Shown here: piece after piece, positions 43,060 through 52,443 of the stretch
Position numbering within the stretch: the stretch's first letter is position 1
Layout: each line of letters begins with the position of its first letter
Assembly (NCBI GenBank): GCA_963803495.1
Contig: CAWDMP010000002.1
Location: 1,612,001-1,676,000, forward strand
DNA from: Persicitalea sp963803495
GTDB lineage: Bacteria; Bacteroidota; Bacteroidia; Cytophagales; Spirosomataceae
Direction of reading: 5' to 3'
DNA length: 64,000 nt
The notes under the pieces: generated by a model
Seen by the model: the letters and a program-made list of their open reading frames with translations, nothing else
What the model was told of the DNA's origin: nothing
Database searches by the model: none
Translations under genes and position numbers: made by a program

Positions 43060-46000
43060 ATGATGGCGTACAAATGCGCGTGTCTGATCCTTATGCTTAT
43101 GCTTATCCTAATAAGCTGTTCTGAGCAAGACACCCTATTCCAGAAAATCGACGCCGATGATTCCGGCGTTCATTTTACCAATAAAATAACGCCCAACGAT
43201 TCACTGAATGCCTTCACCTTCACCAATTTCTATAACGGCGGCGGCGTGGGTGTGGGTGATTTCAATAACGATTCCCTACCTGATCTTTTCTTCACGGCCA
43301 ACCAGGTGAGCTCACAACTGTACCTCAACGAAGGAAATCGCGACGGCGAACCGTTCCATTTCCGCGATATTACCGAAGCAGCCGGGGTAAGTACCGATCG
43401 CTGGTGCACAGGGGTGAGCATCATCGACATCAACCAGGACGGCTGGGACGATATATACCTCAGTGTGGCCGCGCACAAGACTTTTAAGAATTCGCGCAAT
43501 CTGCTTTTTGTCAATCAAAAAACGAAAGAGCCCACTTTCCATGAGGAGGCCGCGAAGTACGGGCTTGACTTTGATGGTTTCACTACCCAAACCGCTTTCC
43601 TGGACTATGACCTCGATGGCGACCTCGACGCGTTCCTGCTCAACTCTGCGCCCGATTTGCAAAGCCCCAATAATTTGCGACCTGCCATCAATGACGGCAG
43701 GTACCCCTCCACCGATAAGCTTTTCAGGAATGAAGGACGGAACGCGAGGGGGCAAATTGTTTTCAAGGATGTTTCGCAGGAGGCCGGTATTCGTTTTGAG
43801 GGGTTAGGACTAGGTGTGGTAGTGTCAGATTTAAACGACGATGGCTACCCGGACATCTATTGCTCCAATGATTTCATTAGCAGCGATATACTGTACCTCA
43901 ACAATCAGGATGGCACTTTCCAGAACGTCATCAGTACCGCGACGGCGCACACGAGCCTGTACGGCATGGGGGTCGATGCGGCCGACCTGACCAACGACGG
44001 CAAAACGGACCTCCTGCAAATGGATATGCTGCCCGAAGACAATTTTCGGCAAAAGCAGATGCTGGCCGGGCAGGACTATGACCGCAAGGAGATGAGCGTG
44101 TCGCCGCGCTACCAGTACCAGATGCAGTACATGCGAAACAACCTGCAGGTCAACCTGGGCAACGATCCGGTTACGGGCGCACCGGAGTTTAGCGAGATGG
44201 GCCTGCTTGCGGGCATCGCCCGCACGGACTGGAGCTGGGCCACGCTATTGGCCGACCTCGACAACGATGGCCGCAAAGACGTGTTTATCACCAATGGCTA
44301 CCGCAAAAATATCACCGACCGCGACTTCATCAGTGAGGCCGGTGAGTTCGATCAGTTTGGTTCTGATAAAGCGCGAATGGAAAAGCGCGACGAGCTCCTG
44401 GCCCAGGTACCCGAAATCAAACTCCGCAACTACGCCTACCGCAACCTGGCCGATCGCAACGGCGAACCGCTCCAATTCGAGAATGTCTCGAAGGCCTGGG
44501 GCCTGGACGAGGCCAACTACGCCAACGGCGCGGCCTGGGCCGATCTCGATGGCGACGGCGACCTGGACCTGATCGTGAACAACATCGACTCGGAAGCCTC
44601 CATTTTCCAAAATAAAACCGAGGCACGACCCGATAATCATTCCCTGACCTTTGCACTCGAAGGCCCGGCGGCCAACCACACTGGACTAGGTACCCGGATC
44701 ACGGTCTGGACCAACGGGCAGTCGCAGCAGGTCGAACACCACACCGTGCGGGGCTACGCTTCCTCGGTGGAAAGTGCGGTTCATTTCGGTTTGGGTAAAA
44801 ACAATCAAGTCGACTCCGCGCTGGTAGCGTGGCCTGGCGGCAAGGCACAGCGCCTGTACGATCTGACGGCGAATCGCATGGTACAGCTTAGGTACCAAGA
44901 CGCAGAATCGTACGCGAAGCCGAGCCAAGATCAGGGAGGTACCTTCGCTCGAATATCCATTCCCGGCCTCGAATACCAACATCAGGAAAGTGATTTTGTC
45001 GACTTCAAGCAGACTGCCACGCTGCACAAAATGCTTTCGCGCGACGGCTTTCCCATCGTGGTAGGCGACGCCAACGGCGACGGGCTCGATGATGTCTTTG
45101 TGGGTGGGGCGTACCGGGGCAGTGCTTCGCAGCTCTTTTTGCAAAGCAAAGCCGGTACCTTCCAGGCACGGGCTTTCCCCGATTCCAACCAACACGAAAC
45201 CGCCGACGCCGTCTTTTTCGATGCCGATGGCGACGGCGATCAGGATTTGATGGTCGCGTACGGCAGCAACGAGCGTCCGCTGTCCGCCGAGGGTGCTTAC
45301 CAACCGGCGCTTTTTCTCAATGATGGCCAAGGCAATTTCACAAAGGCCATTCCGGGCACGATCCCAACATTCGCGGTGAGTGCTTCGTCGGTCGTGGCTT
45401 TCGATTACGATCAGGATGGCGACCAGGATCTGTTCATCGCCGGGCGGCAGGTACCCGGCCGCTATCCCTTGCCTGCCCGAAGCTATCTGCTGCGCAACGA
45501 TTCGCGGGGCACGGTCGTGAAGTTCGCCGACGTGTCGGAAGCCGAAGGCAAGGCCTTGCTGGCACCGGGTATGGTATGCGAAGCGATCAGTGCTGACCTG
45601 GATGGCGATGCCTTCCCGGATCTGGTCCTGGTGGGCGAGTGGATGCCGGTCAAGTTTTTTACCAATAACAAAGGAAAAGGCTTTGCGCCCTACGCGGCCG
45701 ATCAGTTGGCAGGTACCAGCGGCTGGTGGAACTGCGTGGCGGCGGCCGACCTGGACGGCGACGGCGATACCGACTTTGTGCTCGGCAACGAAGGGCTCAA
45801 CTCATTCTACCAAGCCTCGGCCCAAAAACCCATGCGCATCGTCGCCAAGGATTTCAACGACGACGGCGTTTTCGATCCGCTCATGGGCTACCACATCCGA
45901 GCGTCGGACCGTGGCTACAAGATGTACCCCGCGCACCCCCGCGACGCGTTAAATCAGCAGGTCATTCAGTACCGGAAAAAGTACCAAAGTTACGGCCTTT

Positions 46001-46467
46001 ACGCCAAAAGTACCTTCGACGATCTTTTCTCGGAGGAAGATTTGAAGGACGCCTACCGGGCCGAGGTAACAACGCTGGAAAGTGTGGTACTTATGAACCA
46101 GGGCGGCGGTAAATTCACCAAAATCACACTACCCAGAATCGCGCAGCAGTCGCCCGTGTTTGGTATCGTGCCCCATGATTTTAACCGGGATGGCAAGCTG
46201 GACCTGATACTAAGCGGTAATTTTTATCCCAACGAAGTCCACGAAGGTCGCCAGGACGCCTCACGCGGCCTGCTGCTACTGGGCGACGGGAAAGGAAATT
46301 TCACAGCCAGTACCACCACCCAAAGCGGACTGGACCTACGAGGCGACGCCCGTAGCTCTCAGCTTTTGGAAACGCCGCAGGGTCTGCTCCTACTCACCTC
46401 AATCAATTCGAAAGGCATCGTCAGCCACCGTCTGAACAGCAAAGTTTTGAGCAGGACTAATCAGTAA
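43060..46467 (+). CDS. VCBS/FG-GAP repeat lipoprotein with ASPIC/UnbV domain (CRTAC1-like)
   Basis: 1135 aa from the ATG at 43060; an upstream in-frame start at 42991 is less likely because the lipobox (LMLILISC) then lies far inside. Many calcium-binding FG-GAP/VCBS units follow, with repeated patterns such as VGVGDFNNDSLPDLFFTANQ, IIDINQDGWDDIYLS and ANGAAWADLDGDGDLDLIVN. An ASPIC/UnbV module (about residues 520-590) has TGLGTRITVWTNGQSQQVEH and SVHFGLGKN-like residues. Such proteins are common beside SusCD pairs in Bacteroidota and probably bind or present ligands at the cell surface. No catalytic motif is visible. Confidence 0.9.
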   Translation: MMAYKCACLILMLMLILISCSEQDTLFQKIDADDSGVHFTNKITPNDSLNAFTFTNFYNGGGVGVGDFNNDSLPDLFFTANQVSSQLYLNEGNRDGEPFHFRDITEAAGVSTDRWCTGVSIIDINQDGWDDIYLSVAAHKTFKNSRNLLFVNQKTKEPTFHEEAAKYGLDFDGFTTQTAFLDYDLDGDLDAFLLNSAPDLQSPNNLRPAINDGRYPSTDKLFRNEGRNARGQIVFKDVSQEAGIRFEGLGLGVVVSDLNDDGYPDIYCSNDFISSDILYLNNQDGTFQNVISTATAHTSLYGMGVDAADLTNDGKTDLLQMDMLPEDNFRQKQMLAGQDYDRKEMSVSPRYQYQMQYMRNNLQVNLGNDPVTGAPEFSEMGLLAGIARTDWSWATLLADLDNDGRKDVFITNGYRKNITDRDFISEAGEFDQFGSDKARMEKRDELLAQVPEIKLRNYAYRNLADRNGEPLQFENVSKAWGLDEANYANGAAWADLDGDGDLDLIVNNIDSEASIFQNKTEARPDNHSLTFALEGPAANHTGLGTRITVWTNGQSQQVEHHTVRGYASSVESAVHFGLGKNNQVDSALVAWPGGKAQRLYDLTANRMVQLRYQDAESYAKPSQDQGGTFARISIPGLEYQHQESDFVDFKQTATLHKMLSRDGFPIVVGDANGDGLDDVFVGGAYRGSASQLFLQSKAGTFQARAFPDSNQHETADAVFFDADGDGDQDLMVAYGSNERPLSAEGAYQPALFLNDGQGNFTKAIPGTIPTFAVSASSVVAFDYDQDGDQDLFIAGRQVPGRYPLPARSYLLRNDSRGTVVKFADVSEAEGKALLAPGMVCEAISADLDGDAFPDLVLVGEWMPVKFFTNNKGKGFAPYAADQLAGTSGWWNCVAAADLDGDGDTDFVLGNEGLNSFYQASAQKPMRIVAKDFNDDGVFDPLMGYHIRASDRGYKMYPAHPRDALNQQVIQYRKKYQSYGLYAKSTFDDLFSEEDLKDAYRAEVTTLESVVLMNQGGGKFTKITLPRIAQQSPVFGIVPHDFNRDGKLDLILSGNFYPNEVHEGRQDASRGLLLLGDGKGNFTASTTTQSGLDLRGDARSSQLLETPQGLLLLTSINSKGIVSHRLNSKVLSRTNQ

Positions 46468-46502
46468 TAGTCTCAGCCGCTCCCAACTTCACGCATCTCA
46501 GC

Positions 46503-46530
46503 ACTTTTAACTTTTAACTTTTAACTTTTA
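46503..46530. repeat. Heptamer tandem repeat ACTTTTA, 4 copies
   Basis: Four perfect copies in the 64-nt gap between convergent genes (the VCBS lipoprotein and the propeller kinase). Its AT-rich character may help transcription end there. Confidence 0.85.
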
Positions 46531-46531
46531 A

Positions 46532-49500
46532 CTAAGTTGGTATTTCAATTGTCACTTCCAGCCCATTCCCGGGTGCGGAGTACCAGTTGATTTTGCCGCC
46601 CAGTACCGTCACCCGCGACTCCACATTGTTGACCCCCAGCCCCTTTTGGGCTTTTTCGGGCAGAAAGCCCTGGCCATTGTCGGAATAGAAAAATGAGAGG
46701 GTGTTGCCTGAGGGTACCAGTGAAATAACGATTTCGCTGGCGTTGGCGTGTTTCAGGCTATTGTTGAGTAGTTCCTGCGTGATGCGGTACAGGCCCGTCT
46801 CGATATTTTTGGGCAGTCCTCCCCCCAGCTTGCGGGCCTCGAAGGTAACGTGGACCAGGTCGGAGGCATTTATTTTGTTGACGAGCTCTTCTACGGCGGC
46901 GGTGTAGCCGTATTGTTCGAGCGTGCGCGGGCTCAGCTCACGGAGCAGGCGCCGAATGTCGACCAGCGAAATGTGAATAATATCGAGTACCTCTTGCTTG
47001 AGCCGCCGGGCTTCGGGGCTGTCTTTGAGGAAGTTGGTCAGCGACGATACATAAAGTTTGAGGGTAGCCAGGCGCGAGCCTACCTCGTCGTGCAGATCCT
47101 GGGCAATGCTTTTGCGCTCTTGCTCCTGAGCGTCGAGCGCGATTTTGAGGCGTTCCCTTTGCTGCTTTCCCACGAGACCCAGCCGCCGCTGGGTGAGAGC
47201 GAAAAGAAGCCATCCGATCAGCGCCACGTAGATCAGCGTGAACCACCAGGTCTGCCAGAAAGGAGCTTTCACCCGGATCACCATCTGGCGCTCCTGCTCG
47301 TTCCATACGCCGTCACGGTTGGCCGACTTGACTCGCAAAACGTACTTGCCGGGCGTCAGATTGGCGTAGCGCACGTAGTTGCGGTCCCCGGCCTCTACCC
47401 ATTCTTCATCCTGACCGTCGAGCTGGTAGCGGTAGTAGTTTTTGCCATTGCTGTAGTAGTCGACGGCGGCAAATTCCAGCGAAAAAGTGTTTTCGTCGTG
47501 CGCCAGGTACAGCAGTTCGGTGTCGTCTACGTTGCGGTTGGGCGCAAAAGCCTCGTCGTTCACCATAAAATTAAAAAAGTGAATGCGGGAATTGTAGGAA
47601 AGCTTTTGAAATTGGCGCGGGTAGAAGTAGTTGAGCCCCTTCACGCCTCCGAAATAGCATTCCCCAGTCGAGGTTTTGAGGTAGGCATTGCCGTTGAACT
47701 CATAGCCCTGCAGTCCATCCGAAGGATCGAAGTTGCGGACCCGCCCCGTTTTGACATTCACATTGGTGACGCCGTGGTTGGTGCTGGCGTACACTTCCCC
47801 GTTTTCACCGGTCACGATACCGTAGATGTACGAGTTGACCAGGCCATCGTTCTCGTCATAGATCCTGAACTTTCGGGTATCGCGGTGGTAGGCCACCAGC
47901 CCTTTCTCAGTCGCGATCCACAGTACTTTTTGCAAAGTATCTTCCTCGATCGTATTGATATTGAATCCTTCGAGTGCCTCTCCCTGTTTTTTCCAAACCC
48001 CATCGGTAATCGTGTAGGCATACAGCCGATCGAAATAGGAGCCCAGCCAAAGCACACCGCGATGGTCCAGGAAGGTGGAGAAAATATTGTGGTCGCGAAG
48101 CTGCGGGACGCGGGTGAACTCCTCGGTGGCCGGATCGAACAGCCACATACCCTGTTGGGTACCCAGCAGCAGTTTGTGGTCGGGTAGTTCGAGAATATTA
48201 CGGGTGTAGAGCCGGGTACCGGGATCGGCTCGGTAGGAAAAGGTGGTGAAGTCGCCCCGCTTCTCGTTGAACCGCATGATGCCTCCGTAGGTACCCACCC
48301 ACATCCGCTTCTGGCTGTCTTGGAAAAGGTACTTCAGGATATTGTCGCCGCTAGTCAAGTACCGCGCCACGATTTTCCGGCGCTTTGGGTCGAACACATC
48401 CAGCCCGCCTTCGGTCCCCAGCCAGATGTTGCCGTGGCGGTCTTCGGCCAGGCTTCGGATCGACATATCGCTCAGGTTACGGCTGGGGCGGTTGGGGTCG
48501 GGTTGCCCGAAGTACCCAAACATCGAGGCATTGGGTACGATCTTGACCAATCCGTCGGGGTCGGAGTTGGCCCAGATGATGCCGGCATCGTCGACATAGA
48601 CCCGGTAAAACTCATAGTTGTCGAAACCGCCCGATGCGCTCGTCCGGTACTGCACCTCGCGAAACGTTTTCTTGTCTTTATCAAAAATCCACAGGCCGTT
48701 GCGTTGGGTACCCAGCCACAACTGGCCGTTGTGATCCTCATCGAGGCTGAACACCACCCCGAGGGCACGCTCTTCGGAAGTCCAGCCGAAGAGGGTGTGG
48801 CGCTTTCGTTGATGGTCGAACCGCACTAGCCCCTGATCGGTGCCCAGCCAGGCGATGTTGTCCTGGTCGATGGTATAGGAATACACGTGCAGCGGTTCAC
48901 CGTACTCGTTCTGGGTGGTGTTCGCAAAATAGTAATGGTACTTCTGCTGCGCGATGTCGAAGCGCACCAGCCCCGTCGAGTTTTGTAGCCACACGTCGCC
49001 AAAGGGGGTGCAGGTGGTCCAATCCACAAAATCGAAGTCGCGGTTGATGAAGGCGTAATTGCCCAGGCGACGGAGTTTTCGGGTTCTAAGATTATAAACC
49101 AGTATGCCCTGTCCCTCGGACGTGAGCCACAACTCGTTGCCTTTGGCGTGGAAAGGCGACACCCGGCGTTTGCGATCGGAAGTAAGTACCAGCGAGAAGC
49201 GGTCGGTGGATCGTTCGTAGCGGTTGAGTCCTTCCTCGGTCCCCACCCAGATGTTACCGGTACTGTCCTCGACGATCCCCGCCACGTTGACGCCCTTGAG
49301 CGCGTAAGGATTGCGGGCATCGGGCTTGTAGACCCTGAACCGGTGCCCATCGAAGCGGTTGACGCCATCCTGCGTACCCAGCCACAAAAAGCCCCGGGAA
49401 TCGCGCAGCATGTGGTAGGGCGAGCCCTGCGAAAGCCCATCCTGAACCCTGAGATGCTGAATCTGCATGGGTTGGGCCCACGAATCGCTGAAAGGGCAAA

Positions 49501-49612
49501 TCAGAAGCAAGAGAAAAAGTGGATAGCTAAGGCAAAGAAAAAGTCGGCCGGTTCGAGCTGAAATCGACTGGCTGGCTATGCTTTGTTCGCTATGCACTGA
49601 TTCCAAATTCAC
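46532..49612 (-). CDS. Two-component propeller sensor kinase (ligand-binding beta-propeller, Y_Y_Y domain, HisKA_3)
   Basis: 1026 aa. A GTG at 49612 is the only reasonable start in frame. A signal/anchor (about residues 24-46) is followed by many Reg_prop repeats of the form LWLGTQDGVNRFD forming periplasmic propellers. A Y_Y_Y domain (about 690-750, GDRNYVRYANLTPGKYVLRV) and a transmembrane helix (WWFTLIYVALIGWLLFALT) follow. The cytoplasmic kinase has a HisKA_3 box (ERKSIAQDLHDEVGSRLATL) and HATPase (YRITQELLNNSLKHANAS). It has no receiver or DNA-binding domain, so it is not a full hybrid sensor. A NarL-type partner is expected but not in the window. Confidence 0.92.
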   Translation of the reverse strand: MNLESVHSEQSIASQSISARTGRLFLCLSYPLFLLLLICPFSDSWAQPMQIQHLRVQDGLSQGSPYHMLRDSRGFLWLGTQDGVNRFDGHRFRVYKPDARNPYALKGVNVAGIVEDSTGNIWVGTEEGLNRYERSTDRFSLVLTSDRKRRVSPFHAKGNELWLTSEGQGILVYNLRTRKLRRLGNYAFINRDFDFVDWTTCTPFGDVWLQNSTGLVRFDIAQQKYHYYFANTTQNEYGEPLHVYSYTIDQDNIAWLGTDQGLVRFDHQRKRHTLFGWTSEERALGVVFSLDEDHNGQLWLGTQRNGLWIFDKDKKTFREVQYRTSASGGFDNYEFYRVYVDDAGIIWANSDPDGLVKIVPNASMFGYFGQPDPNRPSRNLSDMSIRSLAEDRHGNIWLGTEGGLDVFDPKRRKIVARYLTSGDNILKYLFQDSQKRMWVGTYGGIMRFNEKRGDFTTFSYRADPGTRLYTRNILELPDHKLLLGTQQGMWLFDPATEEFTRVPQLRDHNIFSTFLDHRGVLWLGSYFDRLYAYTITDGVWKKQGEALEGFNINTIEEDTLQKVLWIATEKGLVAYHRDTRKFRIYDENDGLVNSYIYGIVTGENGEVYASTNHGVTNVNVKTGRVRNFDPSDGLQGYEFNGNAYLKTSTGECYFGGVKGLNYFYPRQFQKLSYNSRIHFFNFMVNDEAFAPNRNVDDTELLYLAHDENTFSLEFAAVDYYSNGKNYYRYQLDGQDEEWVEAGDRNYVRYANLTPGKYVLRVKSANRDGVWNEQERQMVIRVKAPFWQTWWFTLIYVALIGWLLFALTQRRLGLVGKQQRERLKIALDAQEQERKSIAQDLHDEVGSRLATLKLYVSSLTNFLKDSPEARRLKQEVLDIIHISLVDIRRLLRELSPRTLEQYGYTAAVEELVNKINASDLVHVTFEARKLGGGLPKNIETGLYRITQELLNNSLKHANASEIVISLVPSGNTLSFFYSDNGQGFLPEKAQKGLGVNNVESRVTVLGGKINWYSAPGNGLEVTIEIPT

Positions 49613-49622
49613 TCATTCAAGA

Positions 49623-50261
49623 TTAGATTTCGGTCAGCACGATATTCTTCCAACGTACCTTGATACCGCCGCCATCGTGGATTTGGAGCGCGATAGAACC
49701 ATCACCCGCCCCGATTTTCTCATCGCTGAAATCCACCATCGCGTGGCCGTTGAGCCAGGTTTGTACGTGATCACCCTCTACCCTGATGCGCATCTTGTTC
49801 CACTCGCCCATTTTCAAGTAGCCCTCCTCTTCCTCGGGAATCTGCACCAGCCAGCCCCGGCCGTACGATTCATACACACCGCCAGTGTCTTTGTTAGGTG
49901 GGGCCACCTCCACCTGCCAGCCCGTTACCTTGATGCCTTCAAAGGTCGATCGAAAAAACACGCCACTGTTCCCGTCGGACTCCTGCTTGAATTGCAGCGT
50001 CAGGTCAAAATTCTTATAAAATTTGTCGGTGGCCAGGTAGCCGTATTTCGCATCGGGGCCGCTCTCGCATACCAGCTCGCCCTGGTCGACGTACCATTTT
50101 TCGGTACCCTGCACTTTCCAGCCGTCCAGGTTTTTACCGTTGAATAACTTTACCTTTTTTTTGGCCAAATGCCCCCCACCATCGAAAGCGGTAGCGGCTA
50201 CAAATAAGGCGCTGAGTGCGAGGGCCAGGGCCATACGTCCCTTCAAGATGCTCAATTTCAT
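49623..50261 (-). CDS. DUF1080 (3-keto-disaccharide hydrolase-like) exported protein
   Basis: 212 aa with a signal peptide and the DUF1080 lectin-like fold: LFNGKNLDGWKVQGTEKWYV, DLTLQFKQESDGNSGVFFRS, and MGEWNKMRIRVEGDHVQTWL followed by IALQIHDGG. The domain is concanavalin-like, and some members hydrolyse 3-keto sugars made by oxidoreductases. It is on the minus strand directly before the propeller kinase gene (10 nt after its stop), so the two may share a transcript. It fits sugar catabolism with the SusCD locus. The precise substrate is not readable. Confidence 0.9.
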   Translation of the reverse strand: MKLSILKGRMALALALSALFVAATAFDGGGHLAKKKVKLFNGKNLDGWKVQGTEKWYVDQGELVCESGPDAKYGYLATDKFYKNFDLTLQFKQESDGNSGVFFRSTFEGIKVTGWQVEVAPPNKDTGGVYESYGRGWLVQIPEEEEGYLKMGEWNKMRIRVEGDHVQTWLNGHAMVDFSDEKIGAGDGSIALQIHDGGGIKVRWKNIVLTEI

Positions 50262-50615
50262 AAATCGTGTCGTGTTTGTAGTTAAATGATCGGATAAATG
50301 TATTCGTTTGCTAAGGTAACGATTATTGCTCGCAGTGGGTACCCTACGGCGAGCAACTGCAATCCGACGCGCTACCAGCGCGTACGCGGGAACAGTACCC
50401 TAGCGATCAGTCAGACGGACCAAAGCTGCGGGTTCGATTTTATAAAATATTGCAAACAGGAGATCCGGCCCGACTGGGTCGGGCAAGGCAAAAAAGAAGA
50501 ATCAAGAAGGGCGGCAGATGCCCCCCAAGGTAAGCCGTACCATCGTCGGCAGGTACCGGGCAGACGCCCGCGCGGAATCGCACCGGCACGATCAGGAAGT
50601 GAGTATTGGTTATTT
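50262..50615. other. Non-coding stretch with small palindromes upstream of the DUF1080 gene
   Basis: No supportable gene lies here. It contains ACGCGCTACCAGCGCGT (a palindrome with 7-bp arms around ACC, near 50369-50385) and two nearby ACCCTA-type words, which look like a REP-like remnant. GGCCCGACTGGGTCGGGC near 50468 is another self-complementary stretch. The minus-strand promoter of the DUF1080 gene must lie near 50262-50330; I do not see a clear box. Confidence 0.4.
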
Positions 50616-50672
50616 AAAGTTTATGAGTTTAAAGTGGCATGAGCACTTTCAGACTTTAAACTCATAAACTTT
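50616..50672 (-). terminator. Perfect 20-bp stem-loop after ndk
   Basis: AAAGTTTATGAGTTTAAAGT and ACTTTAAACTCATAAACTTT are perfect reverse complements around a 17-nt loop, beginning 12 nt past the ndk stop in the minus direction. It is AT-rich and lacks a clear T-run, so a 3' stabilising hairpin or factor-assisted terminator is as likely as an intrinsic one. Confidence 0.6.
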
Positions 50673-50683
50673 GAACTTTGAGC

Positions 50684-51118
50684 TTAATACTGTTCGATTC
50701 CCGAGAAGAAGAAATTACCTTCGATGACGGCGTTGTCGTCCGAGTCGGAACCGTGGATGGCGTTGGCCTCGATGGAGCGCGCGAACAACTTGCGGATCGT
50801 ACCCTCATCGGCGTTGGCGGGGTTGGTCGCACCGATCAGCGTGCGGAAATCCTCCACCGCATTTTCTTTTTCAAGAATCATGGGGATGATCGGATTCGAC
50901 GACATGTACTCGCAGAGATCGTCGTAAAAAGGCAGCTTTTTGTGGACGGCGTAGAACTCGCCCGCGCGATCGACGCTCAGCAGCATTTTCTTCATGGCTA
51001 TAATCTTGTAGCCCGCTTCTTCGATCATTTTGATAATCGCGCCGGTGTTGCCGTCTGCCACTGCGTCGGGCTTGATCATGGTAAAAGTGCGGTTACCCGC
51101 TATTTCTTCGGTTTCCAT
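50684..51118 (-). CDS. ndk: Nucleoside-diphosphate kinase
   Basis: 144 aa from the ATG at 51118 (METEEIAGNRTFTMIKPDAV). A longer frame to 51178 adds a non-homologous leader that overlaps the promoter box. The phosphohistidine His122 is in NAIHGSDS, and the NTP site includes FTMIKPDAV. It transfers gamma-phosphate between nucleoside triphosphates and diphosphates. Its length and motifs are normal. It is divergent from nrnA, and both act in nucleotide turnover. A strong stem-loop follows the gene. Confidence 0.97.
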   Translation of the reverse strand: METEEIAGNRTFTMIKPDAVADGNTGAIIKMIEEAGYKIIAMKKMLLSVDRAGEFYAVHKKLPFYDDLCEYMSSNPIIPMILEKENAVEDFRTLIGATNPANADEGTIRKLFARSIEANAIHGSDSDDNAVIEGNFFFSGIEQY

Positions 51119-51153
51119 ACAAAATTTTATTTGGTCTTTTTTTTGTTTGGCCG

Positions 51154-51161
51154 CAAAAATA
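51154..51161 (-). promoter_or_regulatory. Probable -7 box for ndk
   Basis: On the minus strand TATTTTTG fits TAnnTTTG, 36 nt before the ndk ATG. No convincing -33 element at ideal spacing. Confidence 0.4.
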
Positions 51162-51213
51162 CTCATTTCCCTCCACAATGCGACTGTTCCGCCGAAAGTC
51201 TGCCATAAATTGC

Positions 51214-51221
51214 TACTTTTG
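51214..51221 (+). promoter_or_regulatory. Probable -7 box for nrnA
   Basis: TACTTTTG fits the TAnnTTTG consensus, about 85 nt before the GTG start of nrnA, in the region shared with the divergent ndk gene. Confidence 0.4.
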
Positions 51222-51305
51222 CACTCGCAAAAATAGCGGCCCGAATCATTTTTTCGGGTACTACCATTAAGGAACCGCTGTGCGCTTACCTCCCATCAAA
51301 TTACT

Positions 51306-52334
51306 GTGAATCAAGACTTCGATGCCCTGCGGGCACTCCTCACCACTCCCCAGAAAGTAGTCATCGCCATGCACCGCGACCCCGATGCCGACGCAATGGG
51401 CTCGTCGTTGGGCTGGGCGTTGTATCTGGAAAAAAAAGGGCACCAGGTGACGGTGATCAGCCCGACCGACATCGCCGCCAACCTGATGTGGCTGCCCACG
51501 GCCGGGCGCGTGCTGATGTTCGAAGGTACCGACGCCAAGCCGCGCGAGTGCCGCGACCGCATCGACGAAGCCTCGCTGGTGTGTTGTCTCGATTTTTCGG
51601 CCATCTCGCGCCTGAAACAAATGGGCCGCTGGATCAACGAGTCGACGGCCACCAAGCTGATTGTCGACCATCACCTCGAACCCGAAACTTTCGCCGACCT
51701 CATGGTGTGGGATACAGGCGCGGCAGCCACGGCCCAGCTGATTTACGAAGTCGTGAAGTACCTCGACGGCCCCGAGTTTTTCGATGTTCCGATGGCGGAA
51801 TGCCTTTACGCGGGTATGATGACCGACACGGGTTCGTTCCGCCACAGCAACACGACACCCGCCGTTCACCTGGCCGTAGCCGACCTCATGCGGACGGGCT
51901 TCGAGGCAAGCCGGGTACACCGGCTGATCTTCGACAATTCGCCCCTGATGCGGACCCGCCTGCTCGGCCACGTGCTGAGCGAGCGCCTCGTGGTGCTACC
52001 AGAGTACCGTACGGCCTACATGACGCTCACGGCCGCCGATCTCGAAAAGTATAACTCGAGCACGGGTGATACCGAAGGCATCGTCAACTACGGCTTACAG
52101 ATCGAGAATGTCGTGATGAGCGCGCTGTTCATCGAGCGCAAAGGGGAGATCAAGATTTCGTTCCGATCGTTGGGGGCGTTTTCGGTGCGGGATCTGGCCA
52201 GCGCGCATTTCAGCGGGGGCGGGCACCGCAATGCCTCGGGCGGCCGCACCACGCTTTCGCTCGATGACACAGTGGAGCAGTTTTTGAAATTCTTGCCTTT
52301 TTACAAAGCTCAGCTACTGGAAGTGGAGAAATAG
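51306..52334 (+). CDS. nrnA: DHH-family bifunctional oligoribonuclease / PAP phosphatase
   Basis: 342 aa with a GTG start (MNQDFDALRALLTTPQKVVI). Motif I has HRDPDADAMGSSLG (residues 23-36), the DHH motif is at 121-123 (LIVDHHLEPE), and the DHHA1 substrate domain has FSGGGHRNASGG near the C-terminus. It degrades short RNA oligonucleotides and 3'-phosphoadenosine 5'-phosphate in the cytoplasm. PAP arises from sulfate activation, which is loosely relevant to a sulfatase-bearing organism. The gene starts a plus-strand run with two FKBP-type genes. Confidence 0.93.
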   Translation: MNQDFDALRALLTTPQKVVIAMHRDPDADAMGSSLGWALYLEKKGHQVTVISPTDIAANLMWLPTAGRVLMFEGTDAKPRECRDRIDEASLVCCLDFSAISRLKQMGRWINESTATKLIVDHHLEPETFADLMVWDTGAAATAQLIYEVVKYLDGPEFFDVPMAECLYAGMMTDTGSFRHSNTTPAVHLAVADLMRTGFEASRVHRLIFDNSPLMRTRLLGHVLSERLVVLPEYRTAYMTLTAADLEKYNSSTGDTEGIVNYGLQIENVVMSALFIERKGEIKISFRSLGAFSVRDLASAHFSGGGHRNASGGRTTLSLDDTVEQFLKFLPFYKAQLLEVEK

Positions 52335-52443
52335 AGCCGTTTTTTCACTTCCTTTGCACAAATTTTGGCCGAAGCGCGTTATAGCAAGTATTATTTCCCC
52401 CGCTTCCCCATCGAACCACTACTTTATCTCTAACCAAAGAACA

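Noticed and set aside
46850..48187. Plus-strand open frame of 445 codons over the propeller kinase
   Set aside because: Antisense shadow; the kinase frame has all domain motifs.
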